From Spirochaetaceae bacterium (GTDB taxonomy: Bacteria; Spirochaetota; Spirochaetia; SZUA-6; Fen-1364), in contig PLNO01000341.1 in the NCBI GenBank assembly GCA_003141795.1, positions 17,399 through 32,734 on the forward strand: a stretch of DNA of 15,336 nt, read 5' to 3'. Below, piece after piece: positions 1-5,659 of this stretch. Within the stretch, counting starts at the first letter, position 1. Every line of letters starts with the position of its first letter. Both the position numbers and the translations under genes were made by a program. The notes under the pieces were generated by a model that did no database searches, was not told the origin of the DNA, and worked only from the letters and a program-made list of their open reading frames with translations.

Positions 1-58
1 CCTCGGCCACCCGTTGCCGGGGACGGTTCTTTTATCAGATCGCCGATCAGGAGAGCAT

Positions 59-655
59 ATGGATTCTAAGCGACTGGATCCGAAGACGTTGTATCGCTAC
101 GACGCGCCCTCCAATCGGTACCATATCGACATAGCCATTGCCTACTACCGCGACATGTACAACGAATGGGATTTTGCACCATTTCGGAACAGAGACCTTG
201 AAAGAACCCTCATGGAGTACCTCGAGGAATGTTCGCGTGAAATCCCCATGAAAGCCGGGATCGAGATCACGTTTTTCATGCCGCGCGAGATCCATGATCC
301 GAGCAAGGAGGAGCGCAGCGTTGCAGGCCTCAAGAACTATTTCCGCTACGAACTGCTCAAGGCACTCGGACGACGGCGGCGCCACTACCGCAACTTCGCG
401 CTGTACCTTTTATTCGGCATAGCTTTCATTTCAGGAGCCTTCCTGGTGAAGACATTTCTGCATGGGCCATTCCCGGCAAATGTGCTGCCTGAAGGTCTCC
501 ACATCGGCGGGTGGGTCCTGTTCTGGGAGGCTTTCACCATTGCCTTCTTTCGCAACCGTGACGCGAGCGAGCGCATACGACACCTCAGACGCTTTTCACA
601 CGCGCGAATCGATTACGTCTACAAAGACCCGTCCCAGCTGGCGAAAGGGTTCTGA
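59..655 (+). CDS. Two-helix membrane protein of unknown function (198 aa)
   Basis: I do not recognise a named family. The ATG at 59 is chosen over an upstream in-frame start at 14 because AGGAG (49-53) lies 5 nt before it. Residues 1-108 are hydrophilic and probably cytoplasmic, rich in aromatic and acidic residues, with a YHIDIAIAYYRDMYNEWDF stretch at 21-39. An Arg cluster (RRRR, 105-108) precedes a hydrophobic helix at about 112-134; a second, shorter one lies at about 146-165, followed by a basic C-terminal tail. The basic residues flanking both helices fit the positive-inside rule with both termini in the cytoplasm. From memory, similar hypothetical proteins with an EGLxIGGWVxxWEAF motif exist in diverse bacteria and archaea, but I cannot name the family. 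The next gene begins 63 nt downstream. A real gene is likely; the function is unknown. Confidence 0.75.
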   Translation: MDSKRLDPKTLYRYDAPSNRYHIDIAIAYYRDMYNEWDFAPFRNRDLERTLMEYLEECSREIPMKAGIEITFFMPREIHDPSKEERSVAGLKNYFRYELLKALGRRRRHYRNFALYLLFGIAFISGAFLVKTFLHGPFPANVLPEGLHIGGWVLFWEAFTIAFFRNRDASERIRHLRRFSHARIDYVYKDPSQLAKGF

Positions 656-718
656 GCGGCAGATGCCACTAGCCGCTCCGGCCTTGCTTTGCCTGATCAG
701 CAAGGATATTATGTTGGA

Positions 719-1153
719 GTGCGACTACATCTCGCCGGTGCTATCGGGCTCTCCCTTCTCATGTGTGCATGCGCCACCCCCATCTACCAAAGCCCCAATT
801 CTGCAAGAGGCACTCACCCCGAGTCTGTCGAGGCCGTAAAAGCTGCAATTGGAGTTCATAATGCCGCAACGGTGAAGATCACGCGTGAAAGGACCGCGCT
901 TCGAGGTGGCTTGGTGGCCTATCTCACCCTTGACGGCAATCCGCTCGCGGAACTCGGGCCCGGTGAGCAGGTAAGGTTTCCATTGCTTCCTGGCGAGTAT
1001 CTTTTCGCTGTTCGGGGAATCCGCTACTTGGGAGCCCGGGATGCTAAGAGCACCAGCGAAATTCGGGTCAGGCTTGAGGCACGTTTGACATATGAGCTTC
1101 TCATCTACGCAACACTCGACAACGGGCTACAAATCATGGTAGCCGGCCGCTGA
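719..1153 (+). CDS. Small predicted lipoprotein, DUF2846/PEGA-like beta domain (144 aa)
   Basis: The N-terminus (MRLHLAGAIGLSLLMCACA) is a short lipoprotein-type signal: one Arg, a hydrophobic core, then Cys16 and Cys18 as candidate lipidated residues; Ala17 before Cys18 suits signal peptidase II, though neither cysteine gives a perfect lipobox. The mature part has a beta-rich core at about 51-130 including YLTLDGNPLAELGPGEQ and LLPGEYLFAVRG, reminiscent of DUF2846 or PEGA-type domains, where a 'decorated' residue is displayed after a LxPGxY turn. The frame is open from a TTG at 689, but GTG 719 gives a typical signal peptide and has a weak AAGGA at 702-706. Predicted location is the periplasmic face of a membrane; role unknown. 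The start is moderately certain, the gene itself likely. Confidence 0.7.
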   Translation: MRLHLAGAIGLSLLMCACATPIYQSPNSARGTHPESVEAVKAAIGVHNAATVKITRERTALRGGLVAYLTLDGNPLAELGPGEQVRFPLLPGEYLFAVRGIRYLGARDAKSTSEIRVRLEARLTYELLIYATLDNGLQIMVAGR

Positions 1154-1243
1154 CCGCAGAGGCGCGATGACCCCAGAAAAGAGACATTTTCAACCTGCGA
1201 TGTCACATAGCACGTGCGGAGCAGCCGTGATACGATCGGCATT

Positions 1244-1251
1244 GGAGGAGG
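1244..1251 (+). promoter_or_regulatory. Shine-Dalgarno that fixes the GTG start of the MBL/cNMP gene
   Basis: GGAGGAGG sits 8 nt before an in-frame GTG at 1260. The frame is open upstream to an ATG at 1167, but that ATG and the one at 1200 have no comparable ribosome-binding site. The strong site and the good fit of the resulting N-terminus (MEKIRIAPGLQWV) decide the start. Confidence 0.8.
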
Positions 1252-1259
1252 TTCCAGCT

Positions 1260-3869
1260 GTGGAGAAAATACGCATCGCTCCGGGGCTTCAGTGGGTATC
1301 GATTCCAGAAGCTGGGCTCTACATCCAATGTGGGTGCCCTGCCGATAGCTGCAAACATCTCATGAAACGGGGACTCATCGGGAGCGTGGAAAGGGACGGC
1401 ATCAGGTTCGAGACAGGCCCCAACGCCATCCTTCTTTCTGATGTCCCGATCCAGAATGGAAATCTCGCCAACCTGGCCGAGTTTCCCGTGCTGCAAATGC
1501 TCTATCGGCAGGGTATGATCATTCCTGGCCACCCAAACAACACCGGGCAAAAGCCTCTCCTTCTCGGTACTGAAGAACAGCTGCAACTGCAGAGTGAGTA
1601 CATCTTTCGGGGTAACTACGGCCTAACTAGCATTGAGGAATTGATGGAAGCCGGAGTTCCGGATTCTCTTGCCCGGGAAATGATGAGCATCAAGCGCACG
1701 TTTGCATTCGGCCGCATCAGGATGACCGATGAGCTTCTCGATCTGCGCGTCATTGACGATGGTGAGCTGGAAATCCGGCCCGGCGTATTCGTCAAGAGAA
1801 CCAGTTTCAATATCTATGAATTCAGCGCCGGCGGCAAATCAATCGAGGTTGATCTTTCGGTCGAAGCCGCAGAAGAGTTCGAGCCGCCCTATTCGCTCGG
1901 TTTCCACAGGGTGAGCCGGGAGTACTTCTCCATTATCCATACCGGCGACGGCGACGGCTGGAACATGTCCCAGCCTTGCATGGGGAGCCTTGTCTGCTTT
2001 CAGGAAAGGCTATACCTCATCGATGCAGGGCCCTACATCGTGAATGCACTTGTCGCGCTCGGCATCAGCGTTACCGATCTCGAGGGTGTGTTCCAGACGC
2101 ATTCGCATGACGATCATTTCGCCGGTCTCACCTCATTGATTCGGCTGGACCGCCGTCTGAAATACTTTGCCGCTCCGTATGTTCGAGCGAGCGTTGAGAA
2201 AAAGCTCTCCGCCTTGATGGGTATGAGAACTGGCGAGTTCTCTCAGTATTTTGAGGTCGTCGACTTGGTTCCGGAGTCTTGGAACGACGAGCGTGGACTC
2301 GAAGTCATGCCGGTCTACTCTCCTCACCCTGTTGAGACTACGGTATTCTTTTTCCGTGCGCCTTGGAACGGAGGTTACAGGACATACGCCCACCTTGCGG
2401 ATATCATCGACTTCAAGGTCCTTCGTGGGTTCCAGAAGAATGACGAAACTGCAGACGGAATAAGCGATTCTCTTCGCACATCCTACACGAAACGGCTTCT
2501 GGAGCCGGTTGACGTCAAAAAGATCGATGCCGGCGGTGGAATGATTCATGGAAACGCATTGGATTTCAAAGACGATCCTTCTGGGAGCATTTTCATCAGT
2601 CACAAATCATCAGCGCTCACTCAAGAGGAAAAGCAGATCGGCTCGAGTGCGACGTTCGGGTCCACCGAAGTGCTCATCCCTGCCATCCGCGACCCGCACG
2701 CTTTCCGGGCAGCCAGTCGCCACCTGCGCGAGTATTTTCCCGATAGCAGCGAGCACGAGCTTGCGCAACTCGCGAACTGTGATATCTCAAGCTTTAACGC
2801 CGGATCAATCATCGTGAAGCAGGGATCCCGGGTCGACAATCTCTACCTGGTGCTCGATGGCGTCTGCGAGCTCATGGATTCAGAAGGCAAGGCCACATTT
2901 TCTCTTTCCGGTGGAGCTCTCATCGGAGAGCTGGCCGGCCTTGAAGGTACACCGGCCCCGGCAACGGTCCGCGCCGCGAGCTTCATGACGGCGCTGCGGA
3001 TTCCCACAGCGATGTACGAGCACTTCGTCCGCAAGAATAGCCTTCACGATATCATACTCCTCGCGAGCGAAAATCGCCGTTCTATTCAGCGCACGAGGCT
3101 TTTCGGAGACATGGTTTCATTTTCGGTCCTGAACCGGATCGCCCAGTCGATGCAGCGCAGGACGGCCATAGCTGGGGAGTCCGTGCGTGTCGCCGGGACA
3201 TCGGAGCTTGCCATGCTGGAACAGGGCTCGGTTTCCCTCTCGTGGGGAGGCGTTCCCATGGCCACGCTGAAGCCGGGTGGCTTCTGGGGAGAGGTAACGG
3301 TCTTGCATCAGGCCCCTGGATTGTTCGAGGCACGTGCCGATCTTCCGAGCACCTACTTCCTGATCCCCGGCGAGGCAATAGAGAATATACCCATCGTGCG
3401 GTGGAGGTTGACCGAGGAGTTCCGAAAGAGGCTTGCCTGGTTCCGTACGGCGGTCCGCGTGGCCTGGAACGACGAGTTCGCCTTTGGTGAGTCGGGAGTC
3501 GATGAGCAGCGGCGGCTGTTCTTCCGGGGTGTCCGCGAATACATAGCTCTCCGTGGTGAAGCCAAGGATGATCACGCGCACCGCATTCACGATCTGATCG
3601 AAGCAGCGCGTCGGCTGTTCCAGCAGGAGGAGCTATTCCTCCAATCATCCGCCTATCCGGGCCTCGAGCAGCATCGCACTGACCACGTGAGGATGCTTGC
3701 TCAGCTATCGAGCGTCGCTGCGTCGCCTGAGGGACTCAGGGAATCCCGGCACGAAACCATCGGCGACTTCCTGAAAGAATGGCTTTTCAGCCATACCATG
3801 ATCGAGGACAGAAAGGTGAAGCCGTTCATCGCGGAACGCGGTGGGCGGGGGAACGCCAAATCGATGTAG
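1260..3869 (+). CDS. MBL-fold / double cNMP-binding-like / degenerate hemerythrin-like fusion protein (869 aa)
   Basis: Putative cytoplasmic sensor or regulatory enzyme; no signal peptide or membrane helix is seen. In order: an N-terminal alpha/beta region (1-200) with CGCPADSC (24-31); a metallo-beta-lactamase domain (about 225-465) with THSHDDH (280-286; ligands H281, H283, D285, H286), H356, D381 and a final His at 430 or 448; a cyclic-nucleotide-binding-like domain (about 500-600) with GELA at 556-559; a second, weaker one (about 615-710) with WGEV; and a bacteriohemerythrin-like four-helix domain (736-860). The last starts with the usual W and VDEQ motif but has R751 and L786 where two iron-binding histidines belong; E790, H805, H809, H845 and D850 are kept. 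Both cNMP-like domains lack the phosphate-binding Arg (Ala566 in the first). GTG 1260 is chosen because of GGAGGAGG at 1244-1251. The response regulator follows 7 nt after its stop, suggesting a shared redox/O2/NO-related pathway. Metal content and ligand are inferred. Confidence 0.85.
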   Translation: MEKIRIAPGLQWVSIPEAGLYIQCGCPADSCKHLMKRGLIGSVERDGIRFETGPNAILLSDVPIQNGNLANLAEFPVLQMLYRQGMIIPGHPNNTGQKPLLLGTEEQLQLQSEYIFRGNYGLTSIEELMEAGVPDSLAREMMSIKRTFAFGRIRMTDELLDLRVIDDGELEIRPGVFVKRTSFNIYEFSAGGKSIEVDLSVEAAEEFEPPYSLGFHRVSREYFSIIHTGDGDGWNMSQPCMGSLVCFQERLYLIDAGPYIVNALVALGISVTDLEGVFQTHSHDDHFAGLTSLIRLDRRLKYFAAPYVRASVEKKLSALMGMRTGEFSQYFEVVDLVPESWNDERGLEVMPVYSPHPVETTVFFFRAPWNGGYRTYAHLADIIDFKVLRGFQKNDETADGISDSLRTSYTKRLLEPVDVKKIDAGGGMIHGNALDFKDDPSGSIFISHKSSALTQEEKQIGSSATFGSTEVLIPAIRDPHAFRAASRHLREYFPDSSEHELAQLANCDISSFNAGSIIVKQGSRVDNLYLVLDGVCELMDSEGKATFSLSGGALIGELAGLEGTPAPATVRAASFMTALRIPTAMYEHFVRKNSLHDIILLASENRRSIQRTRLFGDMVSFSVLNRIAQSMQRRTAIAGESVRVAGTSELAMLEQGSVSLSWGGVPMATLKPGGFWGEVTVLHQAPGLFEARADLPSTYFLIPGEAIENIPIVRWRLTEEFRKRLAWFRTAVRVAWNDEFAFGESGVDEQRRLFFRGVREYIALRGEAKDDHAHRIHDLIEAARRLFQQEELFLQSSAYPGLEQHRTDHVRMLAQLSSVAASPEGLRESRHETIGDFLKEWLFSHTMIEDRKVKPFIAERGGRGNAKSM

Positions 3870-3873
3870 GAGG
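3868..3873 (+). promoter_or_regulatory. Shine-Dalgarno of the response regulator overlapping the upstream stop codon
   Basis: AGGAGG begins inside the TAG stop (3867-3869) of the 869-aa gene and lies 3 nt before ATG 3877. Ribosomes finishing the first gene therefore stop on the second gene's binding site, which suggests translational coupling and joint expression. The short spacer may moderate independent initiation. Confidence 0.6.
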
Positions 3874-3876
3874 CGT

Positions 3877-4509
3877 ATGCTGCGCATCGCAATCTGTGAT
3901 GATCACCCGATCGTGCGCGAGGGACTACGGGGAATCCTGTCCCGACACTCGGACATCGATGTGGTTATGGATGTCGGCACAGCTGCGGATCTGCTCCGCG
4001 AGATCGAGGGACAACGTGTCGACGTCATCGTTCTCGACATCGGCCTGCCGGACATGAATGGGCTGGAGGTCATGAAAAACCTTCACGCGGCAGGGCATCG
4101 CGCCGGCATCCTGCTGCTCAGCATGCATCCGGAGGAGCATTATGCGGTTCGTGCGCTCAAGGCGGGTGCATCCGGGTATCTGCAGAAGGAAAGCGCGCCG
4201 GAAGAGCTCGAGGCAGCCGTGCGTCGAATAGCCCAGGGGAAAAAGTATGTTACGGCGTCCCTGGCCGAGCGGCTCGCCGTCGACATTGACGACAGAAGCG
4301 CGCAATTACCCCACGAAATCCTGTCCGACAGGGAGTACCAGGTGCTCTGCCTGCTCGCCTCGGGCAAGGGAATCAAGCAGATTGCCGGAGAATTGTCCCT
4401 CAGCCCTCCGACTGTTGCCACCTACCGGGCCCGGGTGCTCGAGAAGCTGAACCTTTCCTCCACGGTGGACCTCGTACGCTACGCGCTGGAGCACGGGCTG
4501 GTGCAATAA
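3877..4509 (+). CDS. NarL/FixJ-type response regulator (210 aa)
   Basis: Two-domain DNA-binding response regulator. The receiver domain (1-120) has the acidic pair D8-D9, phospho-acceptor D54 in VLDIGLPDMNG, a Ser at 82 in place of the usual Thr/Ser switch residue, and K104 in YLQKES. A linker leads to a LuxR-type helix-turn-helix (about 146-208): LSDREYQVLCLLASGKGIKQIA, then a recognition helix around PPTVATYRARVLEKL, the hallmark of the NarL/FixJ family. Length is typical. ATG 3877 is preferred to a GTG at 3841 because receiver domains begin directly with the MLRIAICDD strand. It follows the MBL/cNMP/hemerythrin-like gene with overlapping stop and ribosome-binding site, so the two are probably cotranscribed. 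No histidine kinase is in the window: its phosphodonor lies elsewhere or it takes input from the upstream protein (inference). Confidence 0.95.
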   Translation: MLRIAICDDHPIVREGLRGILSRHSDIDVVMDVGTAADLLREIEGQRVDVIVLDIGLPDMNGLEVMKNLHAAGHRAGILLLSMHPEEHYAVRALKAGASGYLQKESAPEELEAAVRRIAQGKKYVTASLAERLAVDIDDRSAQLPHEILSDREYQVLCLLASGKGIKQIAGELSLSPPTVATYRARVLEKLNLSSTVDLVRYALEHGLVQ

Positions 4510-4552
4510 AGATAGCTGGTTGAGTCTGCTTCTCCACCTCGTGTCGCCTCTC

Positions 4553-4581
4553 TCCGGTGTGGCGGTCGGCGGATTTTTTTT
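4553..4581 (+). terminator. Weak candidate intrinsic terminator after the response regulator
   Basis: TCCG (4553-4556) can pair with CGGA (4570-4573), directly followed by eight T (4574-4581). An alternative pairing, GTCGCC (4543-4548) with GGCGGT (4561-4566, two G-U pairs), leaves a 7-nt gap before the T-run. Position 44-72 nt after the stop and the T-run fit a terminator, but neither stem is strong. Confidence 0.3.
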
Positions 4582-4761
4582 GCGACTGGAAAAGCTACAG
4601 TATCCTCGGCCGAAGCTCGCGTAGATGCCGACACAGGTGATTAAGCCGGGCCGTGCAATCGAAATTCTACAAAGAATGCACCTCGCGAATGACTGCCCCC
4701 CCAACCGTCAACAGCTACTATGGAATCGAATGGGACGCTGGTTGCTGCCGAAGGGGGCGAC

Positions 4762-4806
4762 ATGATACGGATCCGCCGAATACACAGCACCTTCCTTGGG
4801 GCATGA
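4762..4806 (+). CDS. Possible 14-aa ORF or gene remnant in the intergenic region
   Basis: ATG 4762 has AAGGGGG at 4751-4757 with a 4-nt spacer and reads MIRIRRIHSTFLGA before TGA 4804-4806. The start resembles, from memory, the N-terminus of some GNAT acetyltransferases (MIRIRR followed by a DTxLP-like stretch). Shifting the frame by one base lets reading continue as HERVIVEHAQEIGG, so this may be a decayed gene. It could equally be chance; no function is claimed. Confidence 0.2.
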   Translation: MIRIRRIHSTFLGA

Positions 4807-4881
4807 GAGAGTCATCGTCGAGCATGCGCAGGAGATCGGTGGATCAGGAAAGAACCGACCGCTGTCGGAAGGAGCAGAACG

Positions 4882-5622
4882 ATGTTCAGAAGCGTGAAGG
4901 ACCTCCGACACACGGCAGTGAACGCCACTGACGGCCGCATCGGGTTCGTCGAGCAGGCGTTCTTCGATGACGAGAAATGGACGATCCGATACCTCGTCGT
5001 CGACACCGATCAGGATTCAGGCGACCGTCAGGTACTCATCTCGCCGATGGCCGTCACCTCCTCTGACCCCGAGGCCACGGGGACCATCAACGTTCGCCTC
5101 ACGCGGCGCCAGGTTGCAGACAGCCCTGACATCGACACGGAGCAGCCGGTCTCCCGTCAGAAGGAACTGGAGCACAATCGGTACTTCGTCCTCCCCATGT
5201 ACTGGGGAGGCACGGGACTGTGGGGTTCTCACGGAATGCCAGCAGAGCTTGCAATGCTGCCAGCCGAACCACCCACCGCCTTGCAGGAGCCTGCGGACTT
5301 GCACCTTCGAAGCTCGAGGGAAGTCATAGGCTACCGCGTTCGCGCGAATGGCGTCCGGATCGGGCACATCGAGGATTTCCTTTACGACGACGCCTCGTGG
5401 CGAATCCGATATATTGAGGTTGACACAAGGAACTGGATCGGCGGCCGCCACGTGCTTGTCCCGCCCAAATGGGCGCAGTCGGTGAGCTGGGACCAGCGAT
5501 CGATCCTCTTCGACCTGCCTGTAGAGGCGGTCCGTACGGCTCCGGAGTATCTGTCGCCGCAGAATCTGACACCGGAGTTCGAGAAGCGAATGCGCTCTCA
5601 CTACGCCCGGGTGATCGAATAG
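4882..5622 (+). CDS. Tandem PRC-barrel domain protein (246 aa)
   Basis: Two PRC-barrel-like beta domains in one chain: about 5-75 and 144-215. They align with each other: IGFVEQAFFDDEKWTIRYL (20-38) against IGHIEDFLYDDASWRIRYI (160-178), each followed by VDT and a basic VLxxP strand, so the gene contains an internal duplication. The linker has a Trp/Gly-rich patch, MYWGGTGLWG (106-115). No signal peptide or membrane helix, so a soluble cytoplasmic protein is expected. AAGGAG at 4869-4874, 7 nt before ATG 4882, supports the start. PRC barrels occur in RimM (ribosome maturation) and in photosynthetic reaction centre H subunits; free-standing double-PRC proteins are common in bacteria, often described as stress-related, with no settled activity. 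It is 37 nt upstream of the 1532-aa envelope protein and probably cotranscribed with it. Confidence 0.88.
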   Translation: MFRSVKDLRHTAVNATDGRIGFVEQAFFDDEKWTIRYLVVDTDQDSGDRQVLISPMAVTSSDPEATGTINVRLTRRQVADSPDIDTEQPVSRQKELEHNRYFVLPMYWGGTGLWGSHGMPAELAMLPAEPPTALQEPADLHLRSSREVIGYRVRANGVRIGHIEDFLYDDASWRIRYIEVDTRNWIGGRHVLVPPKWAQSVSWDQRSILFDLPVEAVRTAPEYLSPQNLTPEFEKRMRSHYARVIE

Positions 5623-5659
5623 CGAGCTCGGAGGTCTGCTAGAAGGTTGAGGAGGACAT

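Larger units (their letters stand above)
4510..4881. other. 372-bp intergenic stretch, no convincing gene
   Basis: Between the response regulator and the PRC-barrel gene. It holds an 8-nt T-run at 4574-4581 behind a weak GC-rich hairpin, a 7-nt C-run at 4696-4702, and a 14-codon ORF at 4762-4806 with a good ribosome-binding site. A + strand ORF from 4653 runs out of frame into the PRC gene and has no family-like features. I found no convincing sigma-70 -35/-10 pair, but the length, and the change from signalling to envelope genes, suggests that the promoter for 4882-10258 is here. Confidence 0.5.

Noticed and set aside
1167..1259. Upstream extension of the MBL/cNMP protein by 31 codons
   Set aside because: No ribosome-binding site at ATG 1167 or 1200; GTG 1260 has a strong one at ideal spacing.
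4742..4771. TTGCTG with TACGGA 18 nt downstream as a sigma-70 promoter
   Set aside because: The -10 element matches the consensus poorly, and similar matches occur by chance at this GC content.
4653..4931. 92-codon ORF overlapping the PRC-barrel start
   Set aside because: No ribosome-binding site or family signal; its end overlaps the PRC gene out of frame.
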